Assembly (NCBI GenBank): GCA_002633005.1
Contig: NMRA01000086.1
Coordinates: forward strand, 1 to 64,000
Source of the DNA: Phoronis australis
Taxonomy: Eukaryota > Phoronida > Phoronidae
Direction: 5' to 3'
Length of the DNA stretch: 64,000 nt
Numbering within the stretch: position 1 is the first letter of the stretch; every line of letters starts with the position of its first letter. Made by a program: the position numbers and the translations under genes. The notes under the pieces were generated by a model that worked only from the letters and a program-made list of their open reading frames with translations, was not told the DNA's origin and did not search any database. Shown piece by piece: positions 11,045 to 22,908 of the stretch.

Positions 11045-12700
11045 ACAAGAGCAACGCAGAGCGTTGAAATGCACCCACGAATGCATTGCAAATGGTGTAG
11101 TTTTAGAGTTATTTATTTGCATCATAAAAATAGCCACTAGAAAGCGCAAAAACATACAATCTATCCAAAAACAGGAACATGCCATATTTCATAAAAATAT
11201 GTCAAGGAACTTCAGAGAAACAAAGGAAAACCGAATAAAATGAAATTGCCACTAGTGGACACATTGTCCATTCCATGCGCCTGAAAGTCGTAGTCGTCTG
11301 TTGTTATCTTCAAATAAACACACTTACTAAATTTAGTAAAGATCCTGCAGTGCCCTTACAAAAATGAACTTAAGTTTTCATCGAAAAACTTAACTTTTTG
11401 GCTAAAACTTAAGTATTTTGGAACAAGTTTGTTGGAACGAACTTAAGTTTTCATAACTTAAGTTTTTCAAAAACTTAAGTTCTGAAAACTTTAGTTTTAA
11501 AAACTTAAGTTTTGTGATAAACTTAAAGTTATCAGAAAAACTTAAGTTTTGTTAATACATGTAAACTTAAGTTATTACTTGAAACTTAAGCTTATTTGTG
11601 AAATCTTAAGTTTTACACCTGTAAAAACTTAAGTTTTTTGAAAAACTTAAGTTCTCTGAAAACCTTAACATTGTGCTGAAAAAATTAAGTTTTTCGGAAG
11701 AACTTAACAAGTTTTTCCTCTAAAACTTAAGTTATTTTCCAAAAACTTAAGTTTCTAGCGAAAAACTTAAGTTCGTTTTTGTAAAGGTGGGTTTAGGGGA
11801 TACAACTATGGGCGAAAACAAAACTACCACTAGGAGGCGCTACAGTAGTCAGCTACCATCATCAAAGGTCGTCTTCACACTGAGAACATATATGCCAATT
11901 TTCAAATGATTTGGTTGATACAGGGGTGGACGCCAAAAACAAGATTTGAAAACAGCAAAAATAGCCACTAGGTGGTGCAAAATACCTAGATTTCATCCAA
12001 AAACAGGAAGATAGCGTCATCACAACAATAGATGCCTATATTCAAAATTTTATGAAAATCTATTGAGGCCCTCAGATCTGACCGAAAGTCGCCGTCATCC
12101 GTAGTCAGCATAATATAAATACACTTGCTAAATTAAGTAATGACGCTTTAGGAGATACAGCCAAAGGCGCAAAAAAATGCCACTAGGAGGCGCCACAGTA
12201 GTCGAAATCGTCGGAAAATCATCGTCAACCGTCCTCTTTATAGTAAGCACATACATGTCAATTTTCACAATCATCCTTTGAGCGGTTTGGTTGATAGATG
12301 GGTGGACGCAAAAAAGCAGACTCGAAAACAGTAAAAATGGCCACTAGGTGGCGCAAACTAAGTCGAATCCATCCGAAAACAGGAGAATAGCGTCATCTCA
12401 CTTATAGGTGCCTACATACCAAATTTCACGAAAATCCGTAAACCACTTTTGAAGACTCAAAGGGAAGCGTAAAATACTAAAATTACCACTAGGGGACACA
12501 CCGGTAGTTGGATCCGTCCGAAAGTTCGCTTATGCTGTCCCATTTATAAATGGAACATATGTGTCAAATTTCATGAGCGTATGTCAACGGGTTTTGGAGA
12601 TAGAGCACCGGACGCCGGACGCCGCGGACGGACACCGCACGGACGGACCAACGGAGATGGCGGCATAATGCCTATTCACATAAATATGTGGGCGCATAAA
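11045..12700 (+). mobile_element. HINE/Helentron-like element (copy 2), interrupted by a foldback MITE
   Basis: Same organisation as 8937-10680: end hairpin CAACGCAGAGCGTTG (11055), core monomers with CCACTAGG-type motifs (11829, 11966, 12178, 12341, 12484), a GACGGACACCG-type microsatellite (12605-12655), and the right end with GTGGGCGCATAA (12687-12699), which is the inverse of the subterminal ATGCGCCCAC near the left end. A 435-bp element (11353-11787) is inserted in a monomer. Confidence 0.6.
11353..11787. mobile_element. Foldback MITE made largely of AACTTAAGTT palindromes
   Basis: The ends CCCTTACAAAAATGAACTTA and the inverse of CCTTTACAAAAACGAACTTA bracket 435 bp holding about twenty CTTAAG palindromes spaced at 20-30 bp. 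It splits a core monomer of the surrounding element: the uninterrupted form reads GATCCTGCAGTGGG at 9226. The duplicated flank is only TG (or GTG). No frame is present. The dense palindromes could fold into many alternative hairpins. Confidence 0.75.
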
Positions 12701-15315
12701 AAAGTCAAATACTTTGATTTAAATACCGTTCACACAACGAAAATGAAATGATCATATTTTAGACCACTAACACTATTGCTGAGATCACTTTAGGAATACT
12801 TTTATAACATTAAATTCGATTTTGTTATTGATACCGTTGTCTTACTATCAACGTGCCTTTGTTTTTTGCTAAGTTTTATGATTTTTGAGAGACTGTGCCC
12901 TGAAACCAGGTATGAAACAATGTACATCAACAAATACAAATGCTTGAATGATTGGCAAGTAGATTATTCACTTCGCTTTTCCAAATCAAACAAGTATTTG
13001 GTCATATTTTGATGGCACACTGGAGTACACACATGTTGTCGAAACAGGTAACTTCCAGCATGTTGACAGATGAACTGCACCATACCTTTTGGATCTGGTG
13101 TCAGTAGTGTTAGTGGTCTTACGGCACCTTTGGTATACTGTCACTGCTCGCTACGTTAGCTCCTCATGTTTTACATGTCAGCCAAAGTTCAGTTGTTCGA
13201 CTAAAAGGAAATCAACCCCTTAGAAGTGAAAAATCAATATGACCGGAATTGATACCTAAAAGTGAGAGATTTTGGGTCGATGGTATGACATCACGATATT
13301 CCTAGGTCTGAACGTTAACTAGACCAAAAGTCCCTAAATCCGAAGTTCCACACAAGTCCGAAAGTCTAACAATTTGAAAGCTTAAAGTTCGAACTTTCAG
13401 GACACGAGGTTCTGAACAGTGATTTCGAGCAAGATGTTCGGAGCTTACATACATGTACACATGTCCGTTTGAAACTAGTTATTTGAAGAGCCTATGGTAC
13501 TCAAAAGGATCCAAACAAAGTACGGCAATGGTCACTGAGCTGCATCTTACATTTTCAAATTTTGGTTTACAGCCACTAAAAGTATGGTGCTTCGCTGTCG
13601 ATGACTTTGAATCGCTTGTGGGTGTCATGGACCTTTGGATTAGCTTCGAAATAACTGACTTTTCTGTCTGTTTGAATTCTGGACCTTTATAAAACAATTT
13701 TCATTCGTCGCATAATTTGCCTTCAGGCCTCTGAACCTTCACAGTATCGAGCTCGATCCTATTTACACTAATGTGTTATGATTCGCAAGCTACACCAATT
13801 ACATGCTTAATTTTAGTCTTCGGTAATTTATTTCGGTCTTCCATCGTTCTTCTTCCGTTTTGGTTATCCGTGGGTAGCATGACATCCTTGTTGCGTAAAT
13901 AAACAAAAACCGGCATTAATAACAATCGAGGAATCAACTAATGTTTTCAATTTGCAACTCGAATAGTATTACTAACTGAAAAATCCTCGTCAATATCACG
14001 GCAGCCACTTCTCAGCTCCATTTGATTGCGGCATCTGCAGAGGAATTCAAATAATACTATTCAGCATGCGACCTTGAACGTCATTTGGATTTTTTCATGC
14101 TGTCTTTCTTGTAATGTCAGGGCTTGTGTTAGTATGTTAGGGCAATTGTTAGTCAGGGTTAGAATGAGCGTTAGCGTCAACGCGAATATACCAGCAAGAC
14201 AAGTAACATACAATGTACGTCTAGAGCAAATGAATGGTAATAGATTTGATGGATGGAGAGATCTATCTATTAAGTACACGTGCGTCATCACCAACCAAGC
14301 ACCAATACTTGAGTACAACCAAGAGCACGACTAAAATACAGTCAATTCTCAATACTTGAAATTAACTGCAAAATTGAAGATCTGTTTACCACACAGAGTT
14401 ATCAAAGGTGGGGAATTGTAACTGCAAGAAACAGCCAGACAAAACTGATATCAATAACGAAAGTTAATCACCTCCATCGTCCTTCATGTATTGGGTAAGA
14501 CAGCATCTCATGGCGTGCGCCTTCACGCAAGAGGCAACTCCCGTGATTTTTTTTACCTTTCCGACTCTGGTGGCTCAGCAACATCTTTGGTTAGCTGCTA
14601 GTGTTGGCGAGGTCAGGGTCGTCCTTGTTTAGGTCACGTATGACTATAGAAAAAATGTCAACATTTCTCTAACTTTAAAATAGCTGTTCAAGTTGATGTA
14701 TACTTTCAAATACTATGATTAAACACTGTTCAAAAAACTCATGAAATGATTATATTTTAGAACATTTACAGTGTTTCACTCCTGGAACATTTTTATCAAA
14801 TGAATATCCACTTTGTTATTAATACCGTTGTCTTACTATCAATGTACCTTTTTAGCAGAAATTTACGTTTCTTTGGAAACTGCCTTGAAACCAGGTGTGA
14901 AACAGTGTACACGAATAAAGACAGATGCCTGAATGACTGGCGAGTAGATTTACTTCGCTTTTCCAAATCAAACAAGTGTTTGTTCATATTTTGATGGCTC
15001 ATACGAATACAGTAGACCGAACCGGTGACTTCCAGCTGAACGGTACCATAACTCTTGGCTCTGGTGTCATTCGTTGTCCTGTAGCACCATTTGTAAACTG
15101 CTCCCGACGTCAGGTCCCGCATGTTAATTGTAGACTGGTCAGCCAAAGTCCTGTCTTTTGACGAATGGCCAAGTCGGAACAAACAACTGCAAAAAGGTAA
15201 AGGAAAAAAATTCTTTAGAAACTATAAAACCTATAGTACCTCATTGCCCTCAGTTAACAACGACAAGTGAGAAAGAGTGAGACCCGAAGGTATGAAATCA
15301 CGGTCGTCATGGTTC
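12701..15315. repeat. Further diverged units of the 4.9-17.3 kb repeat
   Basis: The GAAACCAGGT segment (12900, 14887), the CCGTTTTGGTTATCCGTGGG segment (13855), the GGCATCTGCAGAGGAATT segment (14030), the GTTAGTATGTTAGGGCAATT segment (14130) and the AAGAGGCAACTCC segment (14529) recur in the order seen at 4.9-8.9 kb. Open frames here (13453-13692, 14026-14334, 14796-15182) occur on both strands with no recognisable motif. Confidence 0.6.
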
Positions 15316-15402
15316 CGGACGGACGCCAGACGGACGCCGGACGGACGCCGGACGGAGATGACGGCATAATGCGTCCACATATAAATGTGTGGGCGCATAA
15401 TA
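15316..15402 (+). mobile_element. Solo right end of the HINE-like element
   Basis: Only the GACGGACGCCGGACGG microsatellite and the conserved right end (GGCATAATGCGTCCACATAT through GTGGGCGCATAA) are present, without core monomers. This is a truncated third copy. Confidence 0.65.
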
Positions 15403-15722
15403 ACGCACTAGTTAATCAAACTCCAGTAGTTTGACAAAAAGCGAAGTCCGCTTACATAAGATCTTCTAATTAGCCTATACAAATACCAGTTTTCTGCCCT
15501 GTGGTTTGAAACCAGTTATAAAACCATGCACAGGAATACTTTCAATAGATCGTACAAGTACAACCATGTAGCCGAAAGCTAAAACTTCCGGTATGCTTTC
15601 AGATGAGACACACCATACCTTTTGACTGGTTTGTTTGGTTCACAGTTATTCGGATATCATCGTGATTCATTCGGAAGTTAGTGCCGCCCGTAATTACGAT
15701 TGCAATTACAATAGAGACTGGG

Positions 15723-16422
15723 CTCGTGTTTTACGACCGTAATCGTTAAATCCAATGAGAAATTGGTTTCTAGTTTACGTGAGCTCAGCAGAAATTCTAC
15801 GCTCGAAATTTTACGTTCGTATTTTTCGCTCGTAATTTTAGCAAGTAGCTGTTTGATTCAAGTACCAGTCCACGAGATCACCAACATTTGATATTGTTTT
15901 GTGGTGCAAATGGTTTGTTATCCAATTGTCTTGAATAAAGAATGAATAATTTACCACCAGCATTTGGAAACTCTACTGCATTACCCCCCCCCNNNTGAAC
16001 CAATGTTTTTGCAATGTCATATTATCTGCACGCACTGTTAAGAGCAAGAAAACGAAACTTGGCCCAAATAATGAAAAAGCATGGTATTTTTAACAAATGA
16101 AATAAGACAACCTGCTAGCACCTCAGTATGTACTAAAACGGACCACTTTCAAATGCATGGGATAGCTAGGGCAGCAAGTAAAAAAAAATTCAGTCAGTCA
16201 TCGATATTTTTCTATCTTTTGCTCTGATAAACTTTGCACCTGGGATTTTATCTTCTGAATACTTCATAATATGTGCAAAAATACGAGCGTAAAATAACGA
16301 ACATAAAATTACTAGTGTAAAATGACGAACGTAAATTTACGAGAATGCAACTGCTTCAGAGCGCACGTAAACTACAGACCAATTTATCATTGGATACCAG
16401 AATTACGGTAGTAAAACGCTAG
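15723..16422. mobile_element. 700-bp foldback element rich in ACG/TACG
   Basis: The left arm starts CTCGTGTTTTACGACCGTAA. The inverse of the right end starts CTAGCGTTTTACTACCGTAA and stays alignable for about 65 bp, through AATTGGT and TAGTTTACGTG, before degrading into repeated TTTTACGNTCGTA motifs. The core contains poly-C and a 3-base gap. No protein frame or clear target duplication. Confidence 0.65.
15993..15995. other. Assembly gap (3 N)
   Basis: Three ambiguous bases follow a run of C, probably an unresolved homopolymer. Confidence 0.95.
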
Positions 16423-17345
16423 ATTTATAATAGTCAAGCAATCACAGAAATAAGGAAATAGGGTGCAAGTTCCACTTTAAATCACTAGTCTCTGGTGTCA
16501 TAGACCCTTAGACTAGTTTCGAACTAACTAGTTTTACATTCTGTCGGATTTGTGAATCTTCGGCCTTCACAGGGCCTTTTAAAAATATTTTCATTTGTCG
16601 GATTATGGGCCTTTGGACTTGTGAAATTTCTTAGTATCTACGTATTGCACTGTGACACGCAAGCAACATTATATTACCTTCTTAATTTTATTCTTCGGTC
16701 GTTGATTTTCGTCTTCCGTCCTTCTTCATCCATTTTGGTTAGCCATGGCTCGCAGATTACCGTTGGGGGTATGGGTAGGGTGTAAGTATACAAAGTGCAT
16801 TAATAAAATTTACAAGCAATTGACAAATCAAATATTGTTTTCAATTTGCCAAACGGAGACTAATTGGAAACTCCTTTCTTCCCTACCTTGGCAGACATCG
16901 ATCAGGGAACCAATCCTGGTTGTGGCGTCTGCAGAGGAATTCAATTAACACCATTCAACATGCATTTTGCGACTTTGAACGATGTGTTCATTCATGCTGT
17001 CTCTCTTATTATATGTTAGGACACCTGTTAGTACGTTAGTGCAATTGTTAGTAGGGGTTAGAAAGAGCAGCAAGTAACAACCGTCATGTGCAAGCAAATT
17101 ATAATAAAATTGATAGATGGATATATCTATCCATTGAAATGCATGTGCGTCGTCGACCCATGTATACAACCCACAGTGCAATTAAATACAGCCAACACTT
17201 AAAATATATTACAACAAACCGGACACCACACTGTTTTCACGGGTGGAGAATTGTCATCCAGACTAAAATTTGATGAATAACGGAACTTACACACCTGCAT
17301 CATTCGGCATGTATCGGATAAGACATCATCTCATTCTGCGCGCGA
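16423..17345. repeat. Last unit of the 4.9-17.3 kb repeat block
   Basis: Contains the CATTTTGGTTAGCCATGG segment (16730), the GGCGTCTGCAGAGGAATTCA segment (16925) and the GTTAGTACGTTAG segment (17028), matching units at 6.8-7.2, 8.5-8.8 and 13.8-14.2 kb. Non-coding. Confidence 0.6.
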
Positions 17346-18035
17346 TCTCGGAAATTGCCACAATCTGACACAGCAGGTCGTTCTACTCAAAGGGAAAATT
17401 TCTATTGGTCATTCTATTACTCCTCGGAAGGGGTTGTAGCTCCTTCCAATAAAATCTGGGCACTTACAGACTGTTGTATATCAGTAATTATTTAAAGTAT
17501 ATCTGAAATAATTATCAAGTTACAACTGCTGGAGAAGACATTTACAAATTCAACCAAGCCATCGAAGTGCAACAGCTAGATGACCACGTCGTTACACCAT
17601 CCAAATCAATAAACCCGTCTTTTACAAATTCTGAATACTGTAAGTGTGTTCTCAATGGAAGTCATATGTGATCGTGCAGTGAAGACTCTGGCGGATAGAT
17701 CTTTGTGGAAACTGCATTTCAATGGGATACCTTCAAAAACCGCATGTGGGCTACGACGAAGTCATGACACGGGTCGTTCATCGGTATTGTTTCGTGGACA
17801 GGAGATTTGCCTTAAAGGCGGTGGTACCTCAAACAATTGACGGGCAGGGAGATGTTTTTGTAGCAAATCCGTCAACTTCAAGAGCCATGTCTTTCGATTT
17901 AGTGAACTCGTATTGCTTTCCACTACCAGGCTCTACCCAGTGGCGTATTTAGGTGGGGGAGGGGCATCACGTGACCTATAGTTAAGTCTAGTAATATTGA
18001 CCGGGACTTTCTGCTAGCTGAAGGTTAGCAGAAAG
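17346..18035. other. Intergenic, no gene recognised
   Basis: Two overlapping open frames (17646-17840 and 17722-17952) have no recognisable domain or splice context. The sequence ends in CAGTGGCGTATTTAGG (about 17938), the start signature shared by a family of GC-rich transposon ends also seen near 49249, 49514 and 60432. Confidence 0.4.
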
Positions 18036-18250
18036 TTTATAAAGTAGCACTGGATTTCTAAAAATAGGATTCATTTTCTAAAATAGTTTTGAATTTCTAA
18101 AATACCTTTGAATAGGATTGAATTTATATAACAGGATTGAATTTATAGAGTTGCATTGAATTTTCAGTAGGATTGATTTTTATTTCAACTAAGAGTGAAT
18201 TGATTAAAGAGCATTGAGTTTACAAAATAGGATTTTTATTTTTAAATAAT
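18036..18250. repeat. Degenerate AT-rich tandem repeat
   Basis: Seven or eight imperfect copies of a unit of about 25-30 bp centred on TAGGATTGAATTTATA. Non-coding. Confidence 0.55.
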
Positions 18251-20160
18251 ATTTGCCTCTTCTGCTGCCCGTATAAACCACTCCTCTCATGCAAAACTCA
18301 TTTCCCAGTCTGAATTTTGCGCCGCGTACCTGCTAACTATCGAGTTTTTGGCTGTCGCAGAACCGGCAACACGCCCCAGAATTGGCTGAGAGTGGGCTAG
18401 GCAATTATATCGCCGATGCACGCCGTAGACGTACAGCCAGCCGAGGGGTTACCTGTTGTCTAGCATTGGGCATGTGAAATCATGATTTCAAAATAATCCT
18501 TGTTGTAAAATCAGTACCGTGCAGAACGGGGTGTGGTTGGGCGACGGGGCGACAGCCACGGGCATCGATCCGCATCAGGGGGTCATCCAATTACTATGAA
18601 TAAACTTTTTGAAATTGTGACTGATTTGTAATTGAATAAAGTTTCTATGTTATGCTTCGTCTTTTTTATTTTTCTTAGTACAAGGGTGCTGCATTCATTT
18701 GAATATAGAAGATCGAGGCATGCAATGAAAAAATCGCCCCAAACCTCTGCACGCTACTGTGTGTATTTTGCCTACCGGCAACTTGTTAACTACTTGGCAT
18801 TTGGAAGAGGATCAAGAATTTGTGCCCTGACCGTTTCCTATCTGTCGACGGGGGTAAGCCGAGACGTCGCACCGGCGCCTCGACGGCCGGCCAGGGTAGC
18901 GCTGTATTAGTTGAGTGGCGGTCTTGTGAGTGGGATGTGATGAGGTGGGGCTCCAACAACAATAAATCCCAAAAAACGGCATTACTGACATTGTCTTGTC
19001 TTGCACCGCGACCCCGGTGGGCCCCCCTAAATCTGTCAGTCTCAGTGTAATGCAGGCCTAGTGAACACTGAAATGTCGGACCGAAATTGCATCTCAGTAA
19101 TCTTTGCACCGTTGAATCACTTAGGCAAATCCCAGGTGTCCCAGGTAAAAACCCTGACATGAGAATCCGACACAACTGAAGCCCGTGGAGCCGAACCTTC
19201 AAACTATGTTGTTTTTCTTCCTGTGCCCCAGCCAGGGGCCTAAAACACATTTGGTCGGATTAGAAATACCGCCTTTCATAAAATAGAACGAAAGAAAAGA
19301 GTGCCAGACGCATATAACTTACTTCTGTATCAGTAATGTTACCCAGAGAGATTCGTTTTGGGTTTACTGCAACTCGAATGAATAGTAGACTCGGCACAAG
19401 TGACCCAGCGATCTCTATCAGGTTGAGGCTGCGTGGGTGAAAGCGTGTTTTCCGATTGTTCACTTCATGTTTAGTTCCGTTAATTCTCACCGCGAAACTC
19501 GTGGGTTTGAGTGTACTTAATTTATTTCAACGTGGATGACATTGCATATTGTAGAAAGGTATGAAAAACCGTGTCATTGGCTGTGCTGCCAAACCGTTTG
19601 TTCCTACAATGGATTGTTGCACTTTTAGATGTTTTTGACCGTGTATAATAATTTTGTAACACAACATCTAACTAAACAAGCACTTATTTTGGGAAATAAT
19701 TGAGTAATTATGTATTTTAAAGAAAAATTAATGATCCTTTGGTTTTCCGCCAGGTGATGCCATCAATGGAAGACCTTACAAAGACGTAGAGCGAGCTTGA
19801 CGAGTATTATGAAGACAGGTTTGGAGATGGGGGTGAAGACGACACTCAGGCCATAAATAAAACAGGTAATGAGTTAGACCTGTTCGCCAAGAAACGCAGG
19901 AGTCCACTCTCCACGAACCGACTGAAATTACTGAAGATACCGCTCAAAATTGGAATTCCGAAGTTACAGTCATGCATATACTTTCTACTGTTACTGTGGA
20001 ATATACTTCTCACCTGGTTGAGAAGTCATTTTTCACCACGGTGGAAAGCACAACAAAAGTAAAAAACGTCATGTACCGGCCGCCGTGGTGTACACTCAGT
20101 GTTTCACTATAGTTTTGAGTAATTGTCAAATGTTATTTTATTCAAAGAAAAGTTTTAAAA
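18251..20160. other. Gene-poor stretch with a GC-richer segment and an exon-like fragment
   Basis: A GC-richer segment (18300-19050) holds open frames on both strands without recognisable motifs. At about 19753-19865 a segment bounded by CAG and GGTAATG reads as an acidic peptide (DEYYEDRFGDGGEDD) but has an in-frame TAG, so it may be a decayed exon. No gene can be called. Confidence 0.35.
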
Positions 20161-20164
20161 TTTA

Positions 20165-20242
<78 letters not shown>
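20165..20242. repeat. (ATT)n microsatellite, about 26 units
   Basis: An uninterrupted ATT trinucleotide repeat of 78 bp. The poly-Ile frame across it is an artefact. Confidence 0.95.
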
Positions 20243-20243
<1 letters not shown>

Positions 20244-21369
20244 AAACTAACATGTTTCATTTTGTCTACGCCGCGCGTGCATATGTGTCGTAACTACGCC
20301 TCTGATTTGGAACAACAAAGTTTTTTGAATGTAGAAGACTGATATGAAAAACTCTGAGAGTGTCTGTCGAAGTCTTCAAAAGATTTTGTTGTAAGAAAAT
20401 GCATTCTTTCGCAGAGGTATTTTCAGAAACGTATCCTTTCGTAGGGAGATTGGGTCTGAAAAAGTTAACCTTATGAGCACCACGTCATAGGCTTTTGTAT
20501 GGAAGAACTCCCGGGTTCCTTGATAAGATTTGACTGTAAACTAGTGCTGTGCGTGAACTTCGTGTATGTGTGAACTTGGAATACACGAGGAAACTTGACA
20601 AGTTTTCTCAAATAATCACGTTCATGTTGATAAAAATTTGCACTTCATCAAATCAAATTACGTTTAATAAAATAACGCATCCTTTTGCAACTCAGTACTA
20701 GCGGATCTTGTCAAGTGATTTAACCATATTCCCCCGATTCCTTGACACAAGTCACGCTTAAGGAGAAACTGGGTGATCACGAGGCCAATAATTACAAAAA
20801 GTCCTTACATTGAACAAAAAAATTCACCTGATTAACCAAATGAATAATCAATTCCAAGTTCGCGCATATATACAACAAACCCACTGCCAAGCGCTGTTGT
20901 GCATTGGACTGACGAGTGGTGGCGCTGATTTCAAAATGGATGGAAAACATTTCCTGGTTTACGTATGTTTTGTCTAAGAGTGTTAAACAAAACAGCTTTA
21001 CGTGAAATAATCGATTCTTTCCATGATTTTCACCTTTGTATAATAGTTATCTTTGAATCTGTGAGTTCTTAGGGTTTACAGGACAATGGGCTTATCACAG
21101 TGTTTAAAGCAGCAACAAAACCGCGTTCCGAAGGAAAATTAAACTTCTTAAAGGCTTTTCGACTTTCGTTTCGATTAAATCGTTAAGAACTAAAGAAGTC
21201 GTTTAGACCACTTATCGCGTTTGTCTCAACTTTTTCGTTGCTCAGATTAGATGGGTTTTGATCTTGCAAATGTTTCCAGTTCATACTAAACCTGTAAGAC
21301 CGTCTTTTCTGAGATTTGCTTCAGTCCAGATTTCAGAGTACGTGCGCGGTTACGGTGACTTTAATGATT

Positions 21370-21500
21370 AGTCGGTAATAGTTCCTGATTTGAGAACCAG
21401 CTACTCCCACTGAATAACCCCGCTATTCAGTGGTAGTAATTAATTCTCAAAATTAATTTAAATCGGGGACCCACCTATCCGACTGTTACTGATTACTAGC
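21370..21500. repeat. Palindromic repeat with a CCACTGAATA hairpin
   Basis: CCACTGAATA is followed after a short loop by TATTCAGTGG (about 21408-21435), and the outer flanks are also partly inverted (AGTCGGTAATAGTTC and GACTGTTACTGATTACT). It looks like a small MITE. Nothing coding. Confidence 0.5.
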
Positions 21501-21854
21501 TAGGTAGTCATTACACACATGATTGGATCCCTCAGTGGCCAGAATGGATTAAAGAAACCCCAATGCAATCTTGGAACTACTAGTACTATCACAGCTATTC
21601 TGTATGACCGATTACTGCACATATCATATGTGCACAGTCATAGTGACTATCCTCAGTCGCACATAGCAACAAGCACATCTGAACCTCTAAACTTCACACA
21701 CTCCAAACAAGTTGCTCTTCAATCGCTCTAAACTCCTGGGATGTGACCGAGACTTTGACTAATGTCGTTACTGTACATTCACTGTAGGGCACTCGCTACA
21801 CAAAGAATGACCCTTTGCAACATTCTATGAGACCAAGCTCGATGAATAACATGA

Positions 21855-22015
21855 CAAGCCATGACAAATCGAGCTTGTAGAACCTTGTCTCAAGCAACAA
21901 TGAACTGTTAGTTCAGTTTCTAAGCCCAGAAATCACACTGATTTTGACTAAAGAACCAATTTCATAATGGTAAGTGGTCTAGATCAAAGCTGGTTTGACA
22001 CTGGTCAAATATAGT
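21855..22015. repeat. Dispersed repeat, second copy near 45055
   Basis: The stretch from ACAAGCCATGACAAATCGAG to AAGCTGGTTTGACACTGGTC is alignable to about 45055-45215, sharing the order of blocks AACTGT-AGTTC, CCAATTTCAT-ATG and AAAGCTGGTTTG. Non-coding. Confidence 0.5.
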
Positions 22016-22049
22016 GGCATATTATTTTTGAAAACCGGGCCCGTTATTC

Positions 22050-22605
22050 AATGTGTTGTACCACTTGACTTTCTGGTGTAGAGTTGAACAAAGCCTTTCC
22101 GATATTTGTTTGCCAATAGGCAACTTGATTATTGGTTTGGACACTTGGCTCACATATATGCAAGTGATAATGGGTTCAAGTCTCTTACTGGTGGATTTTC
22201 AACATTGGTGCTCAACTGAAGTGAGACTCGCGAAACCCTGAGAGGTGTGCAAGGCTTCCAAGTGGCTGATGGAAAGGGTTTTGGCCTAGTGTTGTTAAAT
22301 TCACGACTTAGGAAGAGCGCTACTGTGTGTAAATTCCTGAACACAGTGTAGTATCGCTTCAGGGCAAACTCCAAGACACAAGTGTTGCAGATATCTGTAG
22401 CCAGGAGGTTCTAGTACATCTGTTATGTGGAAGGGGGGGGGGAGTGTTGTATCACATGACTTCCTAGTGTGACGTAGAGTCGAATAAAACCTTTCCAAAC
22501 TGTTTTTGTATATGTAATTGCCTATTGATCGATTTGTTTGGATACTTGGCTCACGTGCTGGTGATACTGGGTTCCGGAAGTCCTGTTACTTATATGTTTT
22601 GCAAC
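22050..22605. repeat. Direct duplication of about 155 bp, 395 bp apart
   Basis: Segments 22050-22205 and 22445-22602 share TGTTGTA-CAC-TGACTT, the GAGT-GAA-AAA-CCTTTCC block, TTTGGA-ACTTGGCTCAC and GATA-TGGGTTC in the same order. The copies are diverged and non-coding. They lie just upstream of the calpain-7 start exon. Confidence 0.55.
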
Positions 22606-22908
22606 TAGTGGATGAAAGTGGTTCTCCAAATCAGTATTTTTTATGGAAAGCAGGTTTATAGCCACTTTAAACACTGACATGTTCAATTCTGTAGTGTTAC
22701 TGTTAGTAGTGTTGAAGTACTGTTCAAGGTCAAGATACAAGAAGTCTTAAGATTGTTTCGGTATGACTATTATGTTTCATAAAATTTCTGCAACAGTGGT
22801 CCTGTACTTAAACACGTCCGATGTTGAATAAATCAGTTTTCCTTCAGTTTCAGATGTCTATAAGGCTAGCATTCATTTCTTGAAGTATTTATTATCTAAC
22901 CCACAGTG

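Noticed and set aside
18786-19250. Minus-strand 154-residue frame in GC-richer DNA
   Set aside because: Overlapping frames are open on both strands, there is no recognisable motif, and the composition explains the length.
20085-20342. Poly-isoleucine protein
   Set aside because: Translation of the (ATT)n microsatellite.
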